Below, piece after piece: positions 47,674 to 58,181 of a DNA stretch of 64,000 bases; position 1 is the first letter of the stretch, and every line of letters starts with the position of its first letter. The DNA is from an uncultured Collinsella sp. (GTDB taxonomy: Bacteria; Actinomycetota; Coriobacteriia; Coriobacteriales; Coriobacteriaceae). Where the stretch lies: contig CAKUGT010000001.1 in the NCBI GenBank assembly GCA_934654795.1, positions 1-64,000 of the forward strand, given 5' to 3'. The notes under the pieces were generated by a model that worked only from the letters and a program-made list of their open reading frames with translations, was not told where the DNA came from and made no database searches. Made by a program: the position numbers and the translations under genes.

Positions 47674-50478
47674 CTATAGCGAAACGGATCCGTATTTCTT
47701 GATGCGGGCGAGCATGTTTTTGAGCTTGTTAAAGTCGAGCGGCTTGGGCAGGTGAGCGTTCATGCCGGCATCGTGTGTCGCCTGGGCATCCTCGGCAAAG
47801 GCGTTGGCGGTGAGCGCGATGATGGGGATATCGGCCGCATCGGCCTTCTCGCTCAGACGAATCGCGCGGGTTGCCTCGTAGCCGTCCATGCCCGGCATCA
47901 TGATGTCCATTAGAATCGCATCGAAGCTACCCGCGGGACGGCCAACGTATAGGTCGACCGTTTCGTTGCCGTCGGCGGTGCGAGTTACGACGATGCCCTC
48001 GCTTTCGAGCAGAGCCTGGGCAATCTCGGCATTGAGCTCGTTATCTTCTGCCAAGAGGACGTTCATGCCGGCAAGCGAGCAGCTGTTTGCCTGGCCGTCC
48101 GCACGTTCCCTTGCCTGAGGGTTCTTGTCGATATCGAGCGGAATCTGGACGTTGAACGTACTCCCCGCGCCAACCTCACTCGAAATCTCAATCGTGCCGC
48201 CCATCAGGTCAATAAGTGACTTGACGATTGGCATGCCCATGCCGGTTCCCTGGAACTTGCTGCGCGCATCGTCACCTTCCTGGGCAAACGGCTCATAGAT
48301 ATGCTTTAAAAAATCGGGAGCCATGCCAATGCCGGTATCCGAAACGCTAAAGCAAAAGAGCGCGCGCCCATCATCGAGTGGCTTGGTCTGTGAGCTAAAG
48401 GTGACGGAGCCGCCGCGCTTGTTGTACTTAATGCTGTTGTCTAGCAAGTTGATTATGATCCGTCGGATATGGGTGGGACTGCCGATCATGTATGGCCCCG
48501 TAGCGTACGGCAGGCTATTGTCCTGCATTGTGATGCCGTTACCGGACGCGCGGAGCTTGCACAGCACCAGCGCATCGTCACAGAGCTCTTTGAGGTTAAA
48601 AGGAGCATGTTCCAGTGTTAGCTTGCGGTCTTCGATTTTGCCCATCTCGAGGATATCGTTGATCAGCGAGAGCAGGTGATTGGCGGCAACACGCGCCTTG
48701 GCGCGGCTTTCGCGGGCGACTTGCATATCGCCGTCTTTCAATTCCTCAATTTCGATAAGACCCAGGATGCCGTTGAGCGGCGTGCGGATGTCGTGACTCA
48801 TGCGCGTGAGGAATGCTGTCTTAGCGGCGTTGGCGGCATCGGCTTTCTGCTGTTCTTTCTGCGCGCGGTGAAGCGACCAGACAAGGATGACGATGCCGGT
48901 GAGCAAAATGCAGATGACGACTGCCGAAATGACGATGCGGTTGCGGTAGAGAAGTCGGAACGCATCCGATTCTTGCGCCGAGTACGATGTGGGGGAATAA
49001 CTGCTTGCAGAGAGCGATTCGCCGGCATTGACGATGCCCTTATTGATAATTCCCAACAGCTCGGGCTTGCCGCGCGAAATCAAACACGATAGTTGCGCCG
49101 TGTTGGTGAGTTCCTGCGTTTCGAAATCCTCGATGCCATAGGTGTCGCGGATGGTTTCCAAGCGCGTGCTGGGGACAATGATGCAACTTGCCTCCCCCTT
49201 ATTGAGGGCTTTGAGCGCCTCGCCGCCATTTGGATATTCGGTTATCGTTGCGTCGGGGAAGAGGCTCTCGAGCTCAAGACGGTTGACGATCGCGCTCTGC
49301 GTGCAAGCGATTTTCTTAAGGTCGCGGTTCAGGTTATTGCTGCTGTGAATGGCGGTCAGGGAAACCGTTCCCATCGGGTTTGACTGCACGACCCCTTTCT
49401 GTTCGGCAAGCCAGTAGTCGCGAAACAGAGGTAGGGCGACATCGATAGTTCCGTTGGAAAGGGCTTTGACCATTTGCTTGTTATTTGAGATCGCGACTGT
49501 TTTAACCGTAATGCCAAACTTGTCGCGCAACGTCGTTGCAAGCGAGGCGAGCGACCCTTCCATCTCGCCGTCGTCATTTTGCGTGCAGTAGGGAAGTTGG
49601 TTTTTAAGATAGCCAATCGTGATGGTGTTGCCGTTTGCTTTGAGCCAGGAGGTCTCGGTGCCGGTGAGCGATGATGAGCCGCTGTTTTGGGCCGAGTAGC
49701 TCGATTTGACTTCGTCGTTATAGCGCGGGTTGACGCGGGCGATTGCCGTCATGGCGGCATTGATGTCATTCATCAAATCGGGGCGGCTTTTGGGAACGGC
49801 AAAATAGTAGTCGCTCGAGCCTACGTAGAACATGGGCGAGGCATCGGGCGACGAAATGGTGTCGTTCATGATGACGGCGTCGACCTCGCCGTCTGCAAGC
49901 GCCTCAAAGAGGGCGCTGCCGGTGTCGATTTCTTTATAGGTGCAGGTAACGCCTTCGTCGGCGAGCCACTGCTGGCCGACGATAGTTTGCATAACGCCAG
50001 AGTTGCAGCCGATGGTGAGGCCTTGGAGCGCTTGGGGGTCGCCCTCGGCCAGATCGTCGCGGTCGGGCCTGGCGTAGATGTAGTAGCGCTCGGTGCCCTC
50101 GGGGTTCGAGGAAAAGAGCAGCTTCTGCTCGCGCTCTGCTGAATACGAGATGTTGGGCATGAGGTCGATTTCGCCAGCCTCGAGCATGTCCATAAGCTCG
50201 GAGAAGGTGCCGCTAACGTATTCGTATTGCCAGCCCTTTGTGTAATACGAGAGGGTCTGGAGGTACTCGTAGCCCCATCCCGAGAGGCGCTCGCCCGGCG
50301 CACCTTCCTGGAAGCCCTTGTTGTTGACGAGCCAGCCAACGCGGACCGTCTTGACCTGCTGGTCGGAGTCGGCGGCAAAGGCGGGGGCGGGCATGGCGGC
50401 GCTCAGTACGGCGAGTGCAGCCAGCGCGACGGCCAGGGTGCGATATAGGGTTAAGCGAAGGACGGCGGAAGGTTTCAC
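47674..50478 (-). CDS. Hybrid histidine kinase with two N-terminal solute-binding domains
   Basis: A 934-residue BvgS-like sensor. The start is given as GTG at 50478; a TTG two codons upstream is possible. A signal peptide is followed by two SBP family 3 domains (VRVGWLVNNKGFQEGAPGERLSGWGYEYLQ, and ITIGYLKNQLPYCTQNDDGEMEGSLASL). A membrane helix (IVISAVVICILLTGIVILVW) precedes HisKA (SHDIRTPLNGILG), HATPase_c (NLLDNSIKYN, GTGMGMPIVKSL) and a receiver (LLAEDNELNAEIA, LMDIMMPGMDG). No DNA-binding domain. It senses extracellular solutes directly, unlike the two-gene version at 44024-47082. Confidence 0.9.
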   Translation of the reverse strand: MKPSAVLRLTLYRTLAVALAALAVLSAAMPAPAFAADSDQQVKTVRVGWLVNNKGFQEGAPGERLSGWGYEYLQTLSYYTKGWQYEYVSGTFSELMDMLEAGEIDLMPNISYSAEREQKLLFSSNPEGTERYYIYARPDRDDLAEGDPQALQGLTIGCNSGVMQTIVGQQWLADEGVTCTYKEIDTGSALFEALADGEVDAVIMNDTISSPDASPMFYVGSSDYYFAVPKSRPDLMNDINAAMTAIARVNPRYNDEVKSSYSAQNSGSSSLTGTETSWLKANGNTITIGYLKNQLPYCTQNDDGEMEGSLASLATTLRDKFGITVKTVAISNNKQMVKALSNGTIDVALPLFRDYWLAEQKGVVQSNPMGTVSLTAIHSSNNLNRDLKKIACTQSAIVNRLELESLFPDATITEYPNGGEALKALNKGEASCIIVPSTRLETIRDTYGIEDFETQELTNTAQLSCLISRGKPELLGIINKGIVNAGESLSASSYSPTSYSAQESDAFRLLYRNRIVISAVVICILLTGIVILVWSLHRAQKEQQKADAANAAKTAFLTRMSHDIRTPLNGILGLIEIEELKDGDMQVARESRAKARVAANHLLSLINDILEMGKIEDRKLTLEHAPFNLKELCDDALVLCKLRASGNGITMQDNSLPYATGPYMIGSPTHIRRIIINLLDNSIKYNKRGGSVTFSSQTKPLDDGRALFCFSVSDTGIGMAPDFLKHIYEPFAQEGDDARSKFQGTGMGMPIVKSLIDLMGGTIEISSEVGAGSTFNVQIPLDIDKNPQARERADGQANSCSLAGMNVLLAEDNELNAEIAQALLESEGIVVTRTADGNETVDLYVGRPAGSFDAILMDIMMPGMDGYEATRAIRLSEKADAADIPIIALTANAFAEDAQATHDAGMNAHLPKPLDFNKLKNMLARIKKYGSVSL

Positions 50479-50577
50479 ATGCAATCCTATCGAGTCGAGA
50501 CAATTTCACATAAGGATACCAGCTCAGCCCACCTGGTCGGCAGCTGCACCGCAAAACGGTCCCGCCCAGCATCGGCG

Positions 50578-50637
50578 ACTAGTCATTGGGGACGTTCTTG
50601 TTTGACTAGTCATTTAAGAACGTCCCCAATGACTAGT
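50578..50637. repeat. Long hairpin repeat A, copy 4 (22-bp perfect stem)
   Basis: ACTAGTCATTGGGGACGTTCTT (arm 50578-50599) is perfectly inverted at 50616-50637 around GTTTGACTAGTCATTT. It is followed by GGGGGAGGCGTGGGACAAT, as is the copy at 63920. It lies between the kinase promoter region and the K+-channel gene. Confidence 0.9.
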
Positions 50638-50705
50638 TCCGTTTGCGGGGGAGGCGTGGGACAATACCGAGCGAATGTGATTGGGCGTCTGGGAAAGGGG
50701 TTGCG

Positions 50706-51131
50706 ATGAACAAGTTGAGGACGCTTGCCGACGTGTTGCGCCAGGCTGGCTTTGCGCGCATCACGGGCCTGTTTCTTATCTTCTATCTGCTGTGCTCGAC
50801 GGCCGTCTGGCTGTCCGAGCCTACGACCCTTACGTTTGGCGACGGCCTCTGGTTTAGCTTTGAGACCGTATCGACGATCGGCTTTGGCGATATTCCGGCC
50901 GAGACACCGGTTGCCCGCGCCATTACCGTCATTTTGAGCGTCATCAGCATCTTCTACATCGCCATGCTCACGGGCGTGGCGGTGAACTACTGCAATACGC
51001 TCATCAAGCTGCGTCAAAAGGACACCATGGCGCGCTTCATGGACGATCTTGAGCATTTGGAAGAGCTCGATCGTGACGAGCTCGCCGACCTGTCGCGCCG
51101 TGTGCGCGAGTACCGTCGCCGGCAACGTTAG
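50706..51131 (+). CDS. Two-helix potassium-channel-like protein
   Basis: A 141-residue membrane protein with helix 1 ITGLFLIFYLLCSTAVWL, a re-entrant pore GLWFSFETVSTIGFGDI (TIGFGD is a K+ selectivity filter variant of T-V-G-Y-G-D) and helix 2 ITVILSVISIFYIAMLTGVAVNY. A basic/acidic cytoplasmic tail follows. It is the minimal KcsA-like form without an RCK domain. AAAGGGG precedes the ATG. A LOG-type gene follows 36 bases after the stop. Confidence 0.88.
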   Translation: MNKLRTLADVLRQAGFARITGLFLIFYLLCSTAVWLSEPTTLTFGDGLWFSFETVSTIGFGDIPAETPVARAITVILSVISIFYIAMLTGVAVNYCNTLIKLRQKDTMARFMDDLEHLEELDRDELADLSRRVREYRRRQR

Positions 51132-51167
51132 AACGGGCGCTGCGTGTCACGACGAGGGGGACTGAAT

Positions 51168-51701
51168 ATGAATATCACGGTATACCTGGGCGCCAGCGTC
51201 GGTAACGACCCAGCGTTTCTGCCTGCGGTGCAAGAGCTGGGCAACTGGATTGGCTCCAACGGGCACGCGCTGGTATACGGCGGGTCCAAATCGGGCCTGA
51301 TGGGTGCGCTCGCCGATAGCGTACTCGATGCCGATGGACACGTGACGGGCGTGGAGCCGAGCTTTTTTATCGAGGCCGAGTTTCAACATGACGGTATCGA
51401 CGACCTCATCGTGACGAGTGACATGGCCGAGCGTAAGGCCAAGATGATCGAGCTTGGCGACGCGTTCGTCGCCTTCCCGGGTGGCACGGGCACGCTCGAG
51501 GAGATTGCCGAGGTCATGTCGGCCGTGTCGTTGGGGCATCTGAGTGCACCGTGCATCCTGTACAACTTAGACGGTTACTACAACGATCTTAAGTCGTTGC
51601 TCGAGCACATGATCGATAAGGGCCTGTCGAGCCCGCAGCGCCAGCAGGGCATCTACTTTGCCGACGATTTGCGCGAGATTGCCTCGATTATCAACGGATA
51701 A
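51168..51701 (+). CDS. LOG-family (TIGR00730-type) protein
   Basis: A 177-residue Rossmann-like protein with ITVYLGASVGNDPAFL, LVYGGSKSGLMGALADSVL, TSDMAERKAKMIELGDAFVAFPGGTGTLEEI (PGGxGTxxE signature) and a typical YNLDGYYNDL end. The family includes cytokinin-activating phosphoribohydrolases (LOG) and lysine-decarboxylase-like misannotations; activity on nucleoside monophosphates is likely. The ATG at 51168 is chosen, with GAGGGGGA upstream. Confidence 0.88.
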   Translation: MNITVYLGASVGNDPAFLPAVQELGNWIGSNGHALVYGGSKSGLMGALADSVLDADGHVTGVEPSFFIEAEFQHDGIDDLIVTSDMAERKAKMIELGDAFVAFPGGTGTLEEIAEVMSAVSLGHLSAPCILYNLDGYYNDLKSLLEHMIDKGLSSPQRQQGIYFADDLREIASIING

Positions 51702-51826
51702 GTCTTGAGCCTGCTCCGCTATGACTCCCAATGGTGCCGTTTGCGGCGCAGATGGTTGGCTCGTCCGGGCAACGCTCGCTCTACAATAAAACGTATCTTT
51801 GTCGATTTTGACCACGGGAGGTCCCG

Positions 51827-53116
51827 ATGGATAACCTTGCAAAACCCAAAAACCGTGCGCTGTTTTTAGTTAGCGTGGCCGTGACCGGTGCGTTTGCGGG
51901 CGCCGCGGTCTGGCTGTTTTTCTTTGCGATGGAGCACGGTATCGACTATCTATGGACCGAGATTCCGCACGCGCTGGGCGTCGCTTCGCCCGAGCTTGCC
52001 AGCGGCCCGTTTGGCTTTCTGCCGTACCCGTTTTTCGTCTGCTTGCTGGGCGGCCTGCTGATCGGTTTGTACGAAAAGATTACGGGCACCAAGACCGACG
52101 ACCTTAACCAGGTGATGGCCAAGGTCAAACAAGACGGACGCTACCCGTATGACAATCTGGGCAAGCTTTCGCTCGCGGCATTGCTGCCGCTGCTGTTTGG
52201 CGGCAGCATTGGACCGGAGGCCGGCCTGACCGGCGTTATCGCGGGTCTGTGCAGCTGGGTCGGCGATCGCATGCGTCGCTTTGGCGCCGAGTTTAGGGAG
52301 CTCACGCTGCTGGGCACCCAGGCTGCCCTGACGGCACTCTTTACCGCGCCCGTCTTTGGCTTTGTGGCACCGCTTGCCGGTAGCGCCGACGGCGACGAGG
52401 ACCCCGCATCCGATGAGATCACCATCAAGCTCCCCAAGGCGCAAAAGACCGTGGTCTACGGCATTGCGATTGCCGGCGGTCTGGGCACCTACCTGCTGCT
52501 CGGACAGCTTATGGGCGGCGGCATGGGCATGCCGAGGTTCGAGTCCGCCGAGGTGGGCAACCTGGAGCTTGTCTGGCTCATTCCGCTGGCGTTGGTCGGC
52601 ACCGTATGCGGCTGGCTGTACTTTGTCTCTGAGCATGCAAGCGAGGCACTGTCCCATGCCATAGGGGAGCGCCCTGTCGTCAAGGCAATGCTGGCCGGTC
52701 TGGCGCTCGCCATCTGCGGCACGGTCCTGCCCTACACCATGTTTGCCGGCGAGACCCAGGCCGATGTACTTATGGAGACCTACCTCACCATTCCCGCCGG
52801 CGTGCTTATCGCGACCGGTCTTGTTAAGGCCATGCTGACGCCCGCCCTCATCAACCTTGGTTGGCGCGGCGGCCACTTCTTCCCGGTTATCTTCTCGGGC
52901 GTAAGCCTGGGCTACGGCCTTGCCATCCTCACCGGTGCCGATCCGGTCTTTTGCGTCGCCGTCTGCACGGCGTCGACGATGGGTGCGGTCATGCGTCAGC
53001 CGGTCATGGTCGTGGGCCTGCTGCTCATGTGCTTCCCGCTCAAGGGTATCGTCTGCATGATCATCGCCGCCGTTATCGCCGCCGGCATTCCGCTGCCCAA
53101 GCCGCTGCGCAAGTAG
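51827..53116 (+). CDS. ClC-type chloride channel/transporter
   Basis: A 429-residue protein with about 10 membrane helices. The conserved helix N-terminus GGSIGPEAGLTGVIAGL corresponds to the ClC gating-glutamate loop (G-x-x-G-P-E), and later RGGHFFPVIFSGVSLG fits the GxFxP ion-binding loop. Length matches the short prokaryotic ClC group lacking CBS domains. CGGGAGG-like ribosome site precedes the ATG at 51827. A TACAAT box lies about 40 bp upstream (51782-51787). It may act as a Cl-/H+ antiporter or F- exporter; the ion cannot be told. Confidence 0.85.
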   Translation: MDNLAKPKNRALFLVSVAVTGAFAGAAVWLFFFAMEHGIDYLWTEIPHALGVASPELASGPFGFLPYPFFVCLLGGLLIGLYEKITGTKTDDLNQVMAKVKQDGRYPYDNLGKLSLAALLPLLFGGSIGPEAGLTGVIAGLCSWVGDRMRRFGAEFRELTLLGTQAALTALFTAPVFGFVAPLAGSADGDEDPASDEITIKLPKAQKTVVYGIAIAGGLGTYLLLGQLMGGGMGMPRFESAEVGNLELVWLIPLALVGTVCGWLYFVSEHASEALSHAIGERPVVKAMLAGLALAICGTVLPYTMFAGETQADVLMETYLTIPAGVLIATGLVKAMLTPALINLGWRGGHFFPVIFSGVSLGYGLAILTGADPVFCVAVCTASTMGAVMRQPVMVVGLLLMCFPLKGIVCMIIAAVIAAGIPLPKPLRK

Positions 53117-53156
53117 CGTATTGCGCTTTACGGTTGTTCAGAACTTGTTTTAAAGA

Positions 53157-53201
53157 AGCCGCGCGAGGCCGTTTGTTTACGGCCTCGCGCGGCTATTGTT
53201 T
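53157..53201. terminator. Strong bidirectional terminator
   Basis: AGCCGCGCGAGGCCGT (53157-53172) is perfectly inverted at 53179-53194, followed by ATTGTTT. It separates the ClC gene (+) from the methyltransferase gene (-). Confidence 0.9.
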
Positions 53202-53937
53202 AGAGCTTCCTCAGCACAATGGCGATGGTGTTGAGGTATTCGAGCGCGCCGGTTTCAACGGCAGCGCGGTCGCCTGCTGCGTACTCGTTGTCGCAGGCGA
53301 GCCAGTCTTCCCATGCTTCGTCCGTGCAGTGCATAGGCTGCATCGAGGCAATCTCGACGCCGGGGGTCGGCTCGATCATGGCGTGCCACCAGGCTATGTC
53401 GTGCATATAGTCGAGCTGCTCGGGTGTCCAGGATTTGAGCAGGCAAACGGGCAGGTTGTCGTGGCAGTCGCGAACCATGCCGGGGATGCTTACGTAGAGC
53501 ATCCCGCCTTGCTTTACGTAGGGGAGTAGGCGCTCGCCCAGATAGTGCGGGTCCCGACCGTAGTAGTTGTACGAGTCGATACTCACGACCGCATCAAAAT
53601 AGCCGTGCTCAAATGGTAGGCCCTGTGAGGCGTCCGCCTGAACGGGATGAATCGTATCGCGCGAGATGTCGAGCGAATCAAAGAATGCGCGGTTCTCGAC
53701 GGGGTCGCTCCACAGATCGACGGCGTAGGTGTCAAATCCGTATTCGCGGGCAAGCAGGGCGCTGGTAATGCCGGTGCCCGACCCAAGGTCGCAGACGCGG
53801 GCGCCGCGTGGGACATTCGCACCGCAAAGGAGCTCTTCGCAGAGCTTGAGGGGGTTCGGCCCCATAATCTTAGAGCGTACGAGTGCTGCGTCGAAGCTGG
53901 TGGCTTTTGGGAAGGATTGAGATTTCGCAGAGTTCAT
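53200..53937 (-). CDS. Class I SAM-dependent methyltransferase
   Basis: A 245-residue methyltransferase with motif I VCDLGSGTGITSALLA near residue 49, AVDLWSDP, ADASQGLPFEHGYFDAVVSIDSYNYYG (post-I/II) and LLPYVKQGGMLYVSIPG. The start at 53937 has AGGAAAG upstream. Substrate unknown; related proteins are annotated as small-molecule methyltransferases. The 278-bp gap upstream (53938-54215) carries a short ACGGCC/GGCCGT hairpin followed by a T-run at 53998-54017 and no convincing gene. Confidence 0.85.
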   Translation of the reverse strand: MNSAKSQSFPKATSFDAALVRSKIMGPNPLKLCEELLCGANVPRGARVCDLGSGTGITSALLAREYGFDTYAVDLWSDPVENRAFFDSLDISRDTIHPVQADASQGLPFEHGYFDAVVSIDSYNYYGRDPHYLGERLLPYVKQGGMLYVSIPGMVRDCHDNLPVCLLKSWTPEQLDYMHDIAWWHAMIEPTPGVEIASMQPMHCTDEAWEDWLACDNEYAAGDRAAVETGALEYLNTIAIVLRKL

Positions 53938-54215
53938 TGTTCTTTCCTATCAGGTGCATATGTGGCAGATGACGGAGGTGGAACGGCACAACAAACCACG
54001 GCCGCAAGACGGCCGTTTTCAATTTGTATGCGATTGACCGTTCCCTAAAGAACAATGACCAAAAAAACATCCCCTTGGATGATCGAAATTGGGCCGAGGC
54101 CCGTGACATTTTGATTATAGAACGTTGCGCACGGGCCGGGGATATGCCATTTGTCACGGATTTGAGGGGCGCGATTGTGGCCGATTGCGACCTGCGTGGG
54201 TCGAGATTCGCCCGC

Positions 54216-54914
54216 CTACAGGTCGCGTGCCCGGTAGACCTTGGTGCTGACGATGCAGCTAAGTGCACATAGCGCGAGGGCCAGTACGGCAATTCCTGCG
54301 CACAGGCAGCCGAGGACGGCAGGATTGGGATTCGCCCCGGCAAATGACATGAGCCAGTTGCTGATGGGGTTGGAGGAGCTCAGCATTGCCATGGTGCCGC
54401 AGCCAAGCAGGGCAAACAAGCCGACGGAAAGGCGCAGCGCCTCCATATGGCCAAATCGAAAGAATATCGGCTGTGCCAAAAACACCATCATGAGGGAGAT
54501 GAGCATCGATGCCGCCGAGGCGGTTGCGATTTCAAAGACCGTCTGGCTTGTCGAAGGGATGCCCATGTGATCAAAGAACGGAAGGGCGAGGATGTTCAGA
54601 AGCGTAGCCGCGCAGGCCATGACGGCCGAGATGGCAATAATGCACAGGTAGCGTGCGCAGATGATGTCCTTGCGCGAAAACGGCAGCGTTGCCCGATAGC
54701 GCTCCCAACCGTTTTGGTTATCGTAGCCAGCCAGCGAGTTCATGATAATGATGGGTGACATGGCGCTGACCGCGCAGGTGCCGGCGCTCATGCCGGAATC
54801 GCCGTCTGTCGCGTTGGCAAGGGTCAGCACGACGAATATGAACAGGCCGACGCCGGCCATGCTCGGGAGAAACGAGCGCGCGATGGCGGTCTCGGACATA
54901 AAGGCGCGTTTCAT
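54216..54914 (-). CDS. ABC-2 type transporter permease
   Basis: A 232-residue membrane protein with six hydrophobic helices (for example AGVGLFIFVVLTLAN, IIAISAVMACAATLLNILAL, MLISLMMVFLAQPIFF, LCAGIAVLALALCALSCIV). NGWERYRATLPFSRKDIICARYL in the first cytoplasmic loop is typical of this permease type. It overlaps the ATPase gene by 4 bases. With the GntR regulator and ATPase it forms a YtrA/YtrB-like export operon, often induced by envelope-acting antibiotics. Confidence 0.85.
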   Translation of the reverse strand: MKRAFMSETAIARSFLPSMAGVGLFIFVVLTLANATDGDSGMSAGTCAVSAMSPIIIMNSLAGYDNQNGWERYRATLPFSRKDIICARYLCIIAISAVMACAATLLNILALPFFDHMGIPSTSQTVFEIATASAASMLISLMMVFLAQPIFFRFGHMEALRLSVGLFALLGCGTMAMLSSSNPISNWLMSFAGANPNPAVLGCLCAGIAVLALALCALSCIVSTKVYRARDL

Positions 54915-55792
54915 TTGGAGGCCCCTTTCAGCGTAAGGCGAAGATAGTCATCGATGGAAATCCGGTCGCAGGGAATCTCGGGAAAGGCCTCGAGCGCTTC
55001 GCGGCGATTGGGGACCAGCACATCAACGCTGTAGGCATGACGGGTGGCGCGGGCGCCTTCGACGCATGCCATAAGCTCGGCAGCTTGTGCCTGGGTGCAG
55101 TGGGCGATGCCGGCGCGGTCGGTAATGTCCTCGCGCGGCAGGTCAAACACAATCGAGCCGTTATCGATGCAGATGACGCGGTCGGCAGTGCGATCGAGGT
55201 CGGATGTAATGTGGCTCGAGAGCAGCACGCTGTGCTGGCCGTCGGCGACAAAGGCAAGCAACTCGTCGAGCAGTTCCTCGCGCGCCATGGGATCAAGGCC
55301 TGCGGTGGCTTCGTCCAAAACGATCAGCTTGGCATTGTGGCTGAGCGCACAGGCGAGCTGCAGCTTCATGCCCATGCCGCGGGAGAGGTCCTTGACCTTT
55401 GTCTTGGGATCGAGGCCAAATCGGTCGATGAATCCGGCGAACGTTTCGCAGCTCCACGTGGGGTATGCCGGGCCTACGAGCCTCTCGATCTGGCCCACCT
55501 TGAGCGTGGAGGGGAAGGGACACGTGTCCAGGACAAGACCGACGCGGGAGCGCAGGTGGCGCTGCGTCTCGTCGGGTGCGTTGGCGTCGCAGCGCTGTCC
55601 AAGCAGATGCACCTCGCCGGCATCGAGCTTTATAAGCCCAAGCGCGGCGCGAATGGTCGTCGTCTTGCCGGCGCCATTTGCGCCCACAAAGCCAACGATC
55701 TGGCCGGGCTCCACGGCGAGTGTGACGTCTCGCAACGAAAAACGGTCGCTCACGCGGCGCGATACACCTTTGAGTTCTAGCAACTTTTGCAT
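54911..55792 (-). CDS. ABC transporter ATPase (YtrB/BcrA-like)
   Basis: A 293-residue ATPase with FVGANGAGKTTTIRAALGL (Walker A near residue 36), signature region LSRGMGMKLQLACAL, Walker B LIVLDEATAGLDP and the H-loop SSHI. LSRGM replaces LSGGQ, as is common in YtrB/EcsA-type drug and lantibiotic exporters. The C-terminal 70 residues are an accessory domain. It lies 23 bases after the GntR gene and overlaps the permease gene. Confidence 0.9.
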   Translation of the reverse strand: MQKLLELKGVSRRVSDRFSLRDVTLAVEPGQIVGFVGANGAGKTTTIRAALGLIKLDAGEVHLLGQRCDANAPDETQRHLRSRVGLVLDTCPFPSTLKVGQIERLVGPAYPTWSCETFAGFIDRFGLDPKTKVKDLSRGMGMKLQLACALSHNAKLIVLDEATAGLDPMAREELLDELLAFVADGQHSVLLSSHITSDLDRTADRVICIDNGSIVFDLPREDITDRAGIAHCTQAQAAELMACVEGARATRHAYSVDVLVPNRREALEAFPEIPCDRISIDDYLRLTLKGASK

Positions 55793-55815
55793 GGTATAGC
55801 CTTTCTTGCAGATGG

Positions 55816-56196
55816 CTACTGCATGGTTTCGGGGGCTACCAGGTCGAGCATCTCGTGCAGTTTGTCGCGCGTGACGCCCAAGGCTTCGGCTTGGTTCGCC
55901 GCTTTCGCAAGCAGCTCTTCGATATGGCAGAGCTGGTTTTCGCGCAAGAGCTCCTGGTTGCCCTCGGCGACAAAACAGCCCTTGCCCTGCACGGTGCAGA
56001 TAAAGCCGAGTTGCTCCAGGTCGGCGTAAGCGCGCTTGGTGGTGATGACGCTCACACCCAAGTCGCTCGCGAGTGCGCGGATGCTGGGGAGTTTGGCTCC
56101 CGCAGCGAGCGCGCCCGAAAGGATCTGGGCTTTGACCTGCGAGGATATCTGTTCGTAGATAGGCTTATCGCTCGAATTGGATAGGATGATGTCCAC
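55816..56196 (-). CDS. GntR-family regulator (YtrA subfamily)
   Basis: A 126-residue regulator starting with GTG at 56196, AGGAG 6 bases upstream. The winged helix is clear (KPIYEQISSQVKAQILSGALAAGAKLPSIRALASDLGVSVITTKRAYADLEQLGFI, QGKGCFVAE). A short C-terminal dimerisation helix replaces the usual ligand domain, as in the YtrA subfamily. It heads the ABC operon and probably binds the inverted repeat at 56224-56257 to repress it. Confidence 0.92.
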   Translation of the reverse strand: MDIILSNSSDKPIYEQISSQVKAQILSGALAAGAKLPSIRALASDLGVSVITTKRAYADLEQLGFICTVQGKGCFVAEGNQELLRENQLCHIEELLAKAANQAEALGVTRDKLHEMLDLVAPETMQ

Positions 56197-56223
56197 AGCG
56201 GCTCCTTAGCTGTTGGGCTACAC

Positions 56224-56257
56224 GTGTATATAACCGGTAAGCACAGTATATATACAC
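56224..56257 (-). promoter_or_regulatory. GntR operator and promoter region
   Basis: GTGTATATA (56224-56232) is exactly inverted at 56249-56257 (TATATACAC), 16 bp apart. On the minus strand a TTGCGT box followed after 16 bp by TATATA overlaps the distal half-site, so binding would block transcription of the GntR-ABC operon. Confidence 0.65.
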
Positions 56258-56411
56258 TATGCACAGTTACGCAAGAGACAAATTCGGATTGGGCTGGCTA
56301 CCCGGGCCCTAACTGATGAATTTGTCCTGATAGGTGCCCTATGGCGAGGTTTCGCGGCTACAATAGTGCGGTTACAACGACGTAATGCACTCAATGCAAG
56401 AAAGGATCCGC

Positions 56412-58025
<1,614 letters not shown>

Positions 58026-58030
58026 CGCGC

Positions 58031-58068
58031 CGGCGCGGTAGCCTTGCGGGGCTGCCGCGCCGTTTGCT
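58031..58068 (+). terminator. Terminator of prfC
   Basis: CGGCGCGGTAGCC (58031-58043) pairs with GGCTGCCGCGCCG (58050-58062), one G-U, followed by TTTGCTT. Confidence 0.8.
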
Positions 58069-58096
58069 TGCCTGATGCCGTGTGAGCGGCTATCAT
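58068..58096 (+). promoter_or_regulatory. Promoter of the queuosine-precursor transporter gene
   Basis: TTGCCT (58068-58073), a 17-bp spacer, TATCAT (58091-58096). Transcription from here would give a leader of about 80 bases containing the riboswitch-like hairpin. Confidence 0.55.
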
Positions 58097-58125
58097 ACCC
58101 ACCGTCGTCTCAAGACCGTGACGTC

Positions 58126-58175
58126 CGAGCAGTTCGGGTCCGATATCCTGCTCGTTAAACCTAAAACCAAAGGAG
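58126..58175 (+). ncRNA. Candidate preQ1-type riboswitch in the transporter leader
   Basis: CGAGCAG (58126-58132) pairs with CTGCTCG (58148-58154) around a 15-base loop. It is followed by an A-rich tail TTAAACCTAAAACCAAAGG that runs straight into the ribosome site AGGAG (58171-58175) before the ATG at 58182. One small hairpin plus an A-rich tail overlapping the Shine-Dalgarno is the layout of type I preQ1 riboswitches. The gene controlled fits the ligand, but the tail is longer than the published consensus and key bases were not aligned. Confidence 0.35.
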
Positions 58176-58181
58176 TACATA

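Noticed and set aside
54024-54272. A possible 82-residue + strand ORF in the gap upstream of the methyltransferase gene.
   Set aside because: It contains a DLRG..VADCDLRGS stretch that looks protein-like, but has no ribosome site and runs into the permease gene in antisense; evidence is too weak.
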